In this document: piece by piece, positions 54,222 through 64,000 of the stretch
Position numbering within the stretch: position 1 is the first letter of the stretch
Layout of the letters: every line of letters begins with the position of its first letter
Origin: Brasilonema sp. CT11
Lineage (GTDB): Bacteria > Cyanobacteriota > Cyanobacteriia > Cyanobacteriales > Nostocaceae
Assembly: GCF_017982655.1 (NCBI RefSeq)
Contig: NZ_JABXYX010000003.1
Location: forward strand, 1 to 64,000
Reading direction: 5' to 3'
DNA length: 64,000 nt
Translations under genes and position numbers: made by a program
The notes under the pieces: model-generated
Database searches by the model: none
Told to the model about the DNA's origin: nothing
Seen by the model: only the letters and a program-made list of their open reading frames with translations

Positions 54222-55805
54222 TCAGAATTCGCTTGGGGTTCCACACCGAAATAGAGCGCTTGAAACCTTGCTGACTCCACCATCATCATTTGTTGCAACA
54301 CAATCCTTTTCTTGCAGATAGCTGCGAAGTAGTTGAGCATAGACACTGTCCATTGAACGATTCTTACCCGCCCTAATCTCTTCTGCTGCCTCTTGAAAAA
54401 CTTCTTTATCAGCAAAAGCTTCAATTTGCTCCGCGAGGGATTTGAGATAGTCTGGTTCAGCAGGAATTTGATTCAAACCTTCTTCAGCCTTTTTTAGGAT
54501 ACTGTCGATAAGTTGTTGTAATGTCAAAGTGCGTACCTTTTCTAGAAGCTCCCCCGGATTCAATACTCGTCTAGCTTGGTTCCAACTTGTCATCCCTAAC
54601 TTAGGAGCAATCTCTCTGAGAGGCATTGCCTCACAGTAATAGAGTTGCAAGCCAGGAATGTATTGTTTAGTTAAGGAAGAATACTTTTTGCTTGTTTGCA
54701 ACGTGGTAATGTGATTCCTAACCTCTTGCTCTATAGCTTCAGCCAAAGCTATCCTAAGTTGCTCATCTAAAATATTTAATAATTTCGTTTGTTCCCCATC
54801 AAATTTATCTAATGATGAGGTAGGAAAATCCAACTGGTTAGCATTAGCGCCAGACTCCTCAAGTTGACTTGCCTCATTCACAACTCTTTCTTGAGATTTG
54901 ATAAGGTAGCTGCGAACTGATTGAGCATATAAACTATTCATCGAACGGCCTTTCCCGACTCTGATTTCTTCTGCGGCTTCTCTAAAGATTTCGTCATCAG
55001 CAAAAGCTTCTATCTCTTGGGCTAATTTTTTGAGATAGTCTGATTCGGGAGGAATTTTGGTTAAACCTTTTTCCTCAGCCTTACTTAAAACGCTATCAAG
55101 AACTTGTTGAACTGTTCTGATGCGTATTTTACTAAGCAATTCCCCTGGATTCAACACTCGTCTAGCTTGATCCCAATTTATCATTCCTAATTTTGATGCA
55201 ATATCCTTAAGAGATAAACCCTGACAGTAATATAGCTGCAAACCAGGAATCAATTGTTCAGCCAAACTACTATAATGTTTGCTTTTTTTCAAATTATTTA
55301 TGCGATCGCTTATTTCTTGCTCTATCGCATTCCTCAAGGCTAAGCTAAGTTGCTCATGTACAAAATCTAAGGTTTCCTGCTCTTTTATATCTACCTCATT
55401 TAAATTGTTAGTAGGTAGATCTGTTCTATATGTATAACCTCCAGTATTCGGATCGTTGACTTCCAACGGTTCTCGACTACTCCATATATCATAGTGCCTT
55501 AGTTGTTTAACAACCTGTTTGAGTTCATTGATTAACTCAGTCGTGGAGTTGATAATGACATCTCTTTTTCGCAAGTCCTTGAGCATTTCTTGGTGCTGAG
55601 CGCTTGATGGTTCTGGACTTTTTTTGACTCCCTTTGAATTTTTTTTAAGTCTGTCACGACGATAAACCGCATGAAAAACTTCTAGCAAGTGGCGATCGCG
55701 CTTTGATAAACTTTCAAATTGTTTTACTCTAACTCTATTAAGAAGCGCCCAATCACTGAGAATCTGAGATCCAAACTGTGCTAAAAAATCTTTTAATTCG
55801 GGGTT
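54222..55805 (-). pseudogene. C-terminal part of a large sigma-like gene, cut off by an in-frame TAA
   Basis: This continues the frame of the gene at 55806-56309 with no shift: the TAA at 55806-55808 lies between LKTT and NPELKDFLAQF. It holds two copies of a 165-residue unit (about 103-267 and 300-463 counted from 55688). Each copy has a helix-turn-helix like sigma region 4 (LYYCQGLSLKDIASKLGM and LYYCEAMPLREIAPKLGM) and RRVLNPGELL, then EIEAFADDEIFREAAEEIR. No good start lies after the stop; the first candidate is TTG at 55688. The part is thus probably silent unless readthrough occurs. Family name unknown. Confidence 0.75.
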
Positions 55806-56309
55806 TTATGTAGTTTTCAAGAATGCCCAATTGTCTAAGATCATCTTAGACTCTAAGTTGGCATTAAATGTTTGCAAAATTTTAACAGAAAAGAATTTGT
55901 AATATGTTGTCTTAGTTTCTCCATTGTTATCCACAATGAGTTGATTTTTTCCATCTTCATCTAAGACAACTAAAGTTTTTCCATCGTCATCCAAGACAAA
56001 CTTAAGCAAATCCTGGTAGGTGAAAGACTTGTCACCCTCAAATAAATTGTCAATTTTGTGACACGCTCTTAAGATGGTTTCAGAAATATAGCACCGCAGA
56101 CAAAGCCCTGCTTTGGCGCGACTTATGGCATCAACAGCAGGATTTTTACCTAGAAAATAGGATAGCAGAACAGCTTGGATCTTAGTTAGATCAAGATTGG
56201 AAAATTGTTTGATAAACTCCTGTGCAGCAGGAACTGAACGATGTTCGTATCCAACTTTTTGACTAGTGCTAATTCTGTAAATTTTCCAGTATCTACTAAG
56301 AACATCCAT
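55806..56309 (-). CDS. N-terminal fragment (167 aa) of a sigma-like protein gene
   Basis: This ORF opens MDVLSRYWKIYRISTSQKVG and ends WAFLKTT at a TAA. In the same frame the following codons continue as NPELKDFLAQFGSQILSDWALLNRVRVKQFESL, which fits one 695-codon gene (54222-56309). A single C-to-T change (CAA to TAA) explains the break. Helical segments are seen around 40-95 (LTKIQAVLLSYFLGKNPAVDAISRAKAGLCLRC), and an acidic region 110-140 repeats DDDGK/DEDGK/DNNGE. I do not recognise the family; the downstream helix-turn-helix suggests a DNA-binding role. Confidence 0.7.
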   Translation of the reverse strand: MDVLSRYWKIYRISTSQKVGYEHRSVPAAQEFIKQFSNLDLTKIQAVLLSYFLGKNPAVDAISRAKAGLCLRCYISETILRACHKIDNLFEGDKSFTYQDLLKFVLDDDGKTLVVLDEDGKNQLIVDNNGETKTTYYKFFSVKILQTFNANLESKMILDNWAFLKTT

Positions 56310-56359
56310 GACAATTTATTAGTTATGTCAACTCAATTCTAAATCCTCTCAATGTCTGA

Positions 56360-56393
56360 GATTTCCCCTCTCCTAACTAGGAGAGGGGAAATC
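56360..56393. repeat. Perfect 15-bp hairpin
   Basis: GATTTCCCCTCTCCT (56360-56374) and its exact complement (56379-56393) flank a 4-base loop. It lies between a small membrane protein gene and the sigma-like gene. It shares the CCCTCTCCT/AGGAGAGGG arm with the guaA terminator (12157-12179). It may act as terminator or processing site. Confidence 0.75.
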
Positions 56394-56434
56394 ATCTCCA
56401 ATTCCCTCTAGTTTTAAATTGACACTATTGATGA

Positions 56435-56659
56435 TTACAATAGCTTTATAGCTTTTTGGACTAATTCTGGGATAGGACTGATAGCTAAATGGAATTCGAC
56501 TTTTACATTAGCGCTCAGAACTTCAAGTTCAATATTTCCCATAAAGGAAAATACCAAGCTCAGAATAACAATCCACTTTTTCAGTCGTGGCGGTTTTCCT
56601 TGCGGTGATTGCAGATCAGATGGCTGCGAGTTTACATTTGGAAGATTTTCGTCTAACAT
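56435..56659 (-). CDS. Small membrane protein, unknown
   Basis: A 74-residue frame (from the ATG at 56657-56659) with a polar N-terminus (MLDENLPNVNSQPSDLQSPQGKP), one hydrophobic segment (WIVILSLVFSFMGNIELEVLS) and a short C-terminal part (VKVEFHLAISPIPELVQKAIKLL). The frame reaches 56743, but the extra 28 residues fall in the hairpin repeats and are unlikely to be coding. It is 126 bases upstream of the sigma-like gene, in the same direction. The family is unknown. Confidence 0.55.
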   Translation of the reverse strand: MLDENLPNVNSQPSDLQSPQGKPPRLKKWIVILSLVFSFMGNIELEVLSANVKVEFHLAISPIPELVQKAIKLL

Positions 56660-56699
56660 GGTATGTAAGTCCTCAGAAGTTCTAGAGTGACAACAATTT

Positions 56700-56862
56700 G
56701 TTTCCTGATTGGCCTCAGGAAATATATAAACAGGTTGAAACAAGCAGGAGCCTGATTGGCTTCACTTCCGTAATCTATGCAAAGTTCTTCCTGATTTGCG
56801 TCAGAGAAGAGTTGGCAAATGAAATTTGGCAGGAGCCTGATTGGCGTTAGGCTCCTAATCCA
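56700..56862. repeat. Cluster of four CCTGATTGGC stem-loops
   Basis: CCTGATT(G/T)GC occurs at 56704, 56751, 56790 and 56836, spaced 47, 39 and 46 bases. Copies form hairpins with shared loop TTGGC or similar: TCCTGA/TCAGGA around TTGGCC at the first, GGAGCCT/AGGCTCC at the fourth (56832-56855). A 17-base block GCAGGAGCCTGATTGGC is repeated exactly at 56744 and 56829. It lies upstream of the small membrane protein gene. Confidence 0.6.
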
Positions 56863-59391
<2,529 letters not shown>

Positions 59392-59524
59392 TAAACCGCA
59401 AAGACGAGGACACTTGCGTGCACGCGTTTTCCCCGCCCTTGCAAAGTGTCCGTACAACGCAGTTTAGTATCAACAAGAAGAAACCGGGTTTTTTAGTCAC
59501 AATTATGAATACTGAATCGGTGTT
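59392..59524. terminator. Weak hairpin between ligA and porin gene
   Basis: GGACACTT (59406-59413) and AAGTGTCC (59442-59449) form an 8-bp inverted repeat with a 28-base loop between the two converging genes. It may serve as a bidirectional terminator, but the loop is long and there is no T run. Confidence 0.35.
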
Positions 59525-61450
59525 CTAGAACTGGAAGGCGGTTCTAAGAACCCCAACAATAACATCAGGGTTGCGTTCATCGTGGTTAGGAGCCGTCAGC
59601 CATACAATAGCTGGGGTAATGGTGATATTGTCGCTCAGGCGATGGGTGTAAAAGGCTTCGATGTGGAATCCAACATCGCGATCGCTCCTCTGCCCCGGTG
59701 GTAAACCAATAGCTTGGGCTAGCGCCGCATTACTCGTACCTGTTAGCCTGGGTTCCATCCCAAAAATCAAAGCGGCTAAGTTTCCCTTTTTGCCGACGTC
59801 AAAAAACACCAAATTGAAGCGATAATCCCACAAATCAGCATTTCCCTTTGTCCCGTCTCCCAAGGTACGTGCAGCGATATGCCCAATAGAACCACCGAAG
59901 CTCATTTGTGGCGTTATTCTATAATTGAATGAAAAATCATAACTGTTACCGACAACCGGACCTGCCCCAAAAAGTTTAGCCGCATTACTACCAGCTAACG
60001 TATCAGTTCCAAAATCCGGGGAGTAGAAGTGGGCAAAAGGAAAAGACAGCCTGAGCTTCCCGAGAGTGATCACTGGTCGGGCAAAAAGCCCATAACCGCC
60101 GCCACCAAAAAGTCCCACAGACGGATCGTTTGTGTTAGTTTCTCCGGAAGCATCCAAATCGAGGCTGAGCCAGTTAGCAGCTTTCCATTGCAATCCAATT
60201 CCTGACTGCTGACCGACAGGATAATCGAAGGGGTTGATTGAACCAAAGTACGTTACCGCACCTGTAGTTGGATTAGATAACGGGGTAATGGGTTCTGTGA
60301 GAAACCTATCACCGGAATATGCATCCACAGAAACTACCAGTTTGTCGCCAACGGGGAACTTGTATTGCAAGCCGTTCAGCCTCAGGTCTCCATCGCCAGA
60401 CATGCTGGATGGAAGAAAACGCGTTTCATCCGTTACACCGCTTAAACGACCCTGTGGAAATTTTGTAGCGGTGTCCAATCGTCTTAAATTGATCGCTTGC
60501 AGGGAAACAGCCAAGTTATCTTTACCTGTGAAGCTGGTATTTAAGTTGAGCGATGCTCGATAGCCTAATGCAGTGTTATTTACCTTGCCAGCATTTTCAC
60601 CCCAAGCATTTCCCAGATAGGTTAAGACTTGACCGCTCAGCTTAGTCGTGGTGGAAAACTGCTGTTGCTCTATAGTTGCTGTACGAGCTTCCAGAGTATC
60701 TACACGACCGCTTATGTTCTTTAGTTCTAAAGCAAAATCTTTTTGCAGCCTTTCAATTTGAGCTAAGTCTTCTTTACTCACAGCAGAGGTCGTCTGTGTG
60801 GTGATCAATTCTCTAATACGGTCCAGACAATTGTTTAGCCCAGCTGCAAACTCGTAGCGAGTCATTGCTCGGTTCCCACGATAGGTGCGGTTTGGATAAC
60901 CTTCAATACAACCATACCGCTCCACCAGAGACTGTAATGCCTGAAATGCCCAATCCGTCGGTTGCACGTCTGTTAACTCAGAGACTGAATTCACCTGGGT
61001 TATTAGGGTGTTATTTTGTTTTGATGAGTTGAGGTCAAGGGGATTTCCCGAGGCTGGCTTAGACTTAATATTCTGTTCGGGCTGTTTGCTTATGATCTCG
61101 TATACTGAGGTCACCTGGTTTATCGGTGTGGTTGACTCTGATGATTTAGAATCCAAAGAATTTCTCAACCCAGGCTCAAACCTATCGTCCTGATTGGCCT
61201 GTTCTATCACAGCAGCAGAAGGTGTTAGTTGTTCAGCGTTAGTAGTGAGTAGAGACTTCTGCGGCTGTTGTTTTACCCCTACAAGGGAGTCAATTTGCTC
61301 ACTGTCTATCAATGAGGTGCTTGGTTGCTTGCTAACTAAGGAATCTTCAGCCAAAACTTTTGTTTCCAGTATCAATGTGCTGCTGAAAATACTTAGCAAA
61401 ATGACTAAAATTTGGCAAGAAAGTTTACTCTGACTCATATCCACACTCAT
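59525..61450 (-). CDS. SLH domain porin (OprB / iron uptake porin type)
   Basis: A major outer-membrane porin of about 641 residues. The signal peptide is CQILVILLSIFSSTLILETKVLAED. Residues about 98-160 hold two related degenerate segments (NSLDSKSSESTTPINQVTSV and NPLDLNSSKQNNTLITQVNS). The SLH domain (about 160-215; VQPTDWAFQALQSLVERYGCIEGYPN) anchors to pyruvylated wall polysaccharide, a short coiled coil follows (about 225-262), and the beta-barrel OprB domain runs from about 270 to the terminal Phe (GVLRTAFQF). The homologue in Synechocystis takes up inorganic iron. The frame to 61573 lacks support; the start is ATG 61450 or 61438. Confidence 0.93.
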   Translation of the reverse strand: MSVDMSQSKLSCQILVILLSIFSSTLILETKVLAEDSLVSKQPSTSLIDSEQIDSLVGVKQQPQKSLLTTNAEQLTPSAAVIEQANQDDRFEPGLRNSLDSKSSESTTPINQVTSVYEIISKQPEQNIKSKPASGNPLDLNSSKQNNTLITQVNSVSELTDVQPTDWAFQALQSLVERYGCIEGYPNRTYRGNRAMTRYEFAAGLNNCLDRIRELITTQTTSAVSKEDLAQIERLQKDFALELKNISGRVDTLEARTATIEQQQFSTTTKLSGQVLTYLGNAWGENAGKVNNTALGYRASLNLNTSFTGKDNLAVSLQAINLRRLDTATKFPQGRLSGVTDETRFLPSSMSGDGDLRLNGLQYKFPVGDKLVVSVDAYSGDRFLTEPITPLSNPTTGAVTYFGSINPFDYPVGQQSGIGLQWKAANWLSLDLDASGETNTNDPSVGLFGGGGYGLFARPVITLGKLRLSFPFAHFYSPDFGTDTLAGSNAAKLFGAGPVVGNSYDFSFNYRITPQMSFGGSIGHIAARTLGDGTKGNADLWDYRFNLVFFDVGKKGNLAALIFGMEPRLTGTSNAALAQAIGLPPGQRSDRDVGFHIEAFYTHRLSDNITITPAIVWLTAPNHDERNPDVIVGVLRTAFQF

Positions 61451-62499
61451 CCTCACCCAAGAAATAGATTTGAAGAAAAAGTTATCCCATAAATAAAGTG
61501 ATCGCCTTTGGCTAATTACAGCGTCGTTTTTTCCACAGGCGATCAATAGTGTTTGATTAATGAAAATGAGCAACGGAAAAAATCAGGTCTTGGAAAACCC
61601 TCAAAATGACCTTTTCCAGATGCCGTGAAAAGTCAGGCTTCCAAGCAGGCTTCGGAAATACCTAAATTCTCTTTCATAAATTCTGAAGCTGGCACTGGTT
61701 GTTTGATATCGATCATAAGTAGAACGACTTAAATAACTCACGTTATGTCATTGCGAATGAAACGTTCGCGCAGCGTGTCCCCTTGGGACTCAGTGTAATG
61801 TTCGCGCAGCGTGTCCCCTTGGGACTCAGCAATCGCAGGGGTTTCACTAATTTTATATTTTGTTACATAGTTAGGTTTATTCTCACCGACTTACTTAAAT
61901 TACCTCTTTGATTTATTGAATTTTTAATGTCTCAGAATTTTAATGATTATACAAGGACAGTTAAGACAGTTAAGACAGTTAATTGAATAAACATTTAAAA
62001 AATTATGAATAGTATGTTAAAGGCTTGATATAAGACTACTTTGATTTATTGAATTTTTAATGTCTCAGAATTTTAATGATTATACAAGGACAGTTAAGAC
62101 AGTTAAGACAGTTAAGACAGTTAACTGAATAAACATTTAAGAAATTAACGATAGGTGTGTTAAAAGCTTGATAAAACGCTGATACTTATTTTTTTTAAAG
62201 TAACTTTTTTTGCTACTTTTCGCACTTTGAACAAAAGTCTTTTACTGCTACAATTTGGTAATCTAAAACTTAGCAGTAATTAAATAGTCACCTGTCACCC
62301 CGCCTGAAAGGGTGGGCACCAACATTCAAAGCTGTGTTGTACAGTCGATGTCGTTTATGCCATGAGCGATCGCCTTAAGTCGTATGGAGTCTCAAAAGAG
62401 ATACTAAGGGTTGGATATTTTATTTTTAATTCTTCTTTGTAAGAGTAATCAAATAATCGTTATCAATGTTTAAATAATTTATAAGGAGTTACTTTTACT
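61451..62499. repeat. Repeat-rich intergenic region between porin and MscS genes
   Basis: About 1050 bases without a gene. A 30-base unit (GTTCGCGCAGCGTGTCCCCT...) is repeated at 61764-61793 and 61800-61829. A larger tandem duplication, period 133, covers about 61906-62173. Each unit holds copies of the 9-mer ACAGTTAAG, three in the first and four in the second. The last 300 bases are AT-rich and should hold the mscS promoter. Confidence 0.75.
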
Positions 62500-63612
62500 T
62501 TGGATATCACTCTCTTCTCTGAAACAGTTCGAGATAATCTGCTCCCTCTGGTCATTATTGCCTCTGCTATGGGGGTAGCAGTCGTTTTTTTTGCTGTGTT
62601 ATTTCTTTTAGTTTTTTTATTTAAAAAAATGACTGAATTCATGACAAATCGCTTCTTATCTCCTGAAGGAAGAAGAATGTATAACAAAGTCGTTTCTTCT
62701 TATCAAAATTTCTTGATTTTAACTGTCGTGTTAGTCCTGACTGACTTGACTTTATTAGTGATTCCTAAACCAAATTGGCTCAACTACCTCGAATTTCCTC
62801 TGGCATTGCTAGTTGCTATTATGGTGGGTTGGTTGAGTTCTCGCTTGTTTGAAAAATTCTACCAGGCTTACTTGCAAGAAAGTACCTTAAGTCGAAAAAT
62901 CAACGGTGAGTTACTGGTGGTTGGTAATATTGTTGCGGATGCAGCTATTTTTCTGATTATCCTCTTCATTTTCGCTCAGACTCACCGAATCAATGTCTTA
63001 GGTTTGACAGCAAGTTTGGGACTTGGGGGATTAGCTGTTGCTTTCGCAGCGCAACAAACTTTGCAGCAGTTGTTGGGTGGTATTGTACTCTACATTGACC
63101 GACCTTTTGTCATTGATGACTATATCGGTTTACCTGATGGTACATTTGGTAGAGTCGAGTCCATTGGGTTGCGTTCTACTAAAATTCGTAATTCTGGTAA
63201 AGGAACTTTAACCATAGTTCCTAATAGTTCCCTGACAAGCATGAGTATCGAGAACTTTACGGGAGCTAAAAAAGTCGTTTATCTCATGTATTTAACTTTC
63301 TATCGACAAGTGCTGGAAGATGAAAGAGCTTGGATTCGACAAATAATATTAGAAACTACCAGAGAGATTTTTGGTATTGACTCTCGCAATACGGATGTAA
63401 TATATAAAGATGTTCTTCAACAGGGAAAAGATAATATCACTCAGGCTCAAATAAACTTTTTTATTCTCGGTTCTGGTGAGATGTCAATGGAAATGCGCCG
63501 CCAGTTGCTAGAGATGGCGAAAGAAAACATAAGTATGCAACTCAAAGATTATGGTATTGCCTTTGATCTTGAAGAAAAAGAAGTTGATGTTGATGCACCA
63601 GCTACTATTTAA
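62500..63612 (+). CDS. MscS family mechanosensitive ion channel
   Basis: A membrane channel of 370 residues that opens under hypo-osmotic stress. Four predicted membrane segments: about 15-45, 70-87, 92-112 and 148-170. The pore helix (LGLTASLGLGGLAVAFAAQQTLQQLLGGIVLYIDRPFVIDD) and beta domain (GRVESIGLRSTKIR and VPNSSL) match MscS. The start is TTG 62500 with AAGGAG about 12 bases upstream. A second channel gene follows 18 bases later on the same strand. Confidence 0.93.
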   Translation: MDITLFSETVRDNLLPLVIIASAMGVAVVFFAVLFLLVFLFKKMTEFMTNRFLSPEGRRMYNKVVSSYQNFLILTVVLVLTDLTLLVIPKPNWLNYLEFPLALLVAIMVGWLSSRLFEKFYQAYLQESTLSRKINGELLVVGNIVADAAIFLIILFIFAQTHRINVLGLTASLGLGGLAVAFAAQQTLQQLLGGIVLYIDRPFVIDDYIGLPDGTFGRVESIGLRSTKIRNSGKGTLTIVPNSSLTSMSIENFTGAKKVVYLMYLTFYRQVLEDERAWIRQIILETTREIFGIDSRNTDVIYKDVLQQGKDNITQAQINFFILGSGEMSMEMRRQLLEMAKENISMQLKDYGIAFDLEEKEVDVDAPATI

Positions 63613-63630
63613 TTTAACTTTTGGCTCCAA

Positions 63631-64000
63631 ATGAAGACTCTACTTAGCATAAAACCTTCGTTGTCTCTTGATGAAGCGACGCAAAAGCTTCTGATTGCAA
63701 TTGGAATTAAACTCGCCATTTTCTTATTTTTTCTCTTCTTGGCTTTTATAGTTGGGAAATCTATTCCTCGCTTGCTTAAGCTGATTGTTCGGAGATTTAC
63801 ACCTCAAATAGTTTTTAGGATTTATGAAAAATTAGTCAATTCAATAGAAAAGAAACTGGGAATAGTAGCAACATTAATTCTCGTTTCGGTTTGTTTGAAT
63901 ATTATTCAAGAATACACGGGATTTTACCGATTTTTAAAATTTTTCTCAGATTTATCAATAGCGATTAGTATTGCGCTCTTTATGTCTAGTTTTTTTCGTA
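63631..64000 (+). CDS. Second MscS-like channel, partial (runs off the window)
   Basis: The frame from ATG 63631 stays open to the window end (123 residues). It opens MKTLLSIKPSLSLDEATQK, then a hydrophobic segment (IAIGIKLAIFLFFLFLAFIVG), a basic loop (RLLKLIVRRFTPQ), and two more hydrophobic segments (VATLILVSVCLNII and IAISIALFMSSFF). The layout and the position 18 bases after an mscS gene suggest a second channel of the same family, but the diagnostic pore helix and beta domain lie beyond the window. So the assignment is by context. Confidence 0.65.
   Translation, partial: MKTLLSIKPSLSLDEATQKLLIAIGIKLAIFLFFLFLAFIVGKSIPRLLKLIVRRFTPQIVFRIYEKLVNSIEKKLGIVATLILVSVCLNIIQEYTGFYRFLKFFSDLSIAISIALFMSSFFR

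Noticed and set aside
54131-54424. 97-codon minus-strand frame overlapping the end of the sigma-like gene
   Set aside because: It is an out-of-frame shadow of the repeat-bearing frame, although a frameshift near the true C-terminus cannot be ruled out.

Overview
The window is chromosomal DNA of a filamentous, probably heterocyst-forming cyanobacterium (Nostocales, of the Scytonema/Tolypothrix/Calothrix kind). The evidence is frequent HIP1 octamers (GCGATCGC), cyanobacterial families (CP12, DUF2499/DUF3593, DUF3119/DUF3086, SLH-OprB porin, Mo-nitrogenase C-terminal domain, DUF4388), heptad-based short tandem repeats, a GTTTCAATCC-type CRISPR repeat, and many small palindromic interspersed repeats. 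Genus and species cannot be fixed from the sequence alone. Nothing looks like a prophage, plasmid or large genomic island: this is housekeeping DNA peppered with mobile debris.

Layout. 0.2-8 kb: a hybrid histidine kinase, cysteine synthase, trmB, a PadR repressor with a duplicated Gly/Arg/His-rich N-terminus, a metallophosphoesterase and a FIST sensory protein. 8-12 kb: CP12, a DUF3177-like membrane protein, a small conserved protein and guaA, separated by MITE-like elements. 12.2-14.5 kb: a cation-efflux pseudogene carrying several lesions, then an orphan CRISPR array of 21 repeats whose leader lies at the right end, so it is read on the minus strand. 14.6-17.2 kb: the rpmG-rpsR-rnb cluster. 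17.4-25.3 kb: RDD protein, a second hybrid kinase, moeA, a Ser/Thr kinase, sppA-aroH. 25.7-29.4 kb: a lipid cluster, mlaE-type permease, DUF3119, DUF3086 and plsY. 29.4-37.4 kb: DUF4388 protein, a lumen-type protein, an ABC exporter, tRNA-Tyr and tRNA-Thr, a DUF1400-SGNH fusion, DUF3593/DUF2499 and csaB. 37.4-43.5 kb: Uma2 protein, a secreted PEP-CTERM-like protein, a marR/araC regulatory module with twin operators, a degenerate response regulator, pgeF and birA. 43.7-48.3 kb: M23 peptidase, ribE, bifunctional nuclease, Fe-S aldo/keto reductase. 48.2-54.1 kb: a 1288-residue MHYT-PAS-GAF hybrid kinase with a candidate bilin cysteine, obgE and a TerB/Mo-nitrogenase-C protein. 54.2-57.3 kb: a large sigma-like gene broken by an in-frame TAA, a small membrane protein and a cluster of CCTGATTGGC hairpins. 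57.3-64 kb: ligA, a large SLH porin, tandem repeats, and two MscS-type channels, the second running off the window.

The most unusual content is structural. Many long perfect hairpins occur (2725, 12760, 21419, 30759, 41343, 56360), some joined to IS200/IS605-like end sequences. Two genes carry repeats inserted in frame (kinase at 218, M23 peptidase at 43747). A near-identical operator precedes both marR and araC. A perfect Shine-Dalgarno sequence is separated from its gene by an 18-bp hairpin. No complete new multi-gene system could be identified with confidence. The best leads are the marR/leader/araC module, the sigma-like gene with its hairpin cluster, and the MHYT/cyanobacteriochrome kinase.
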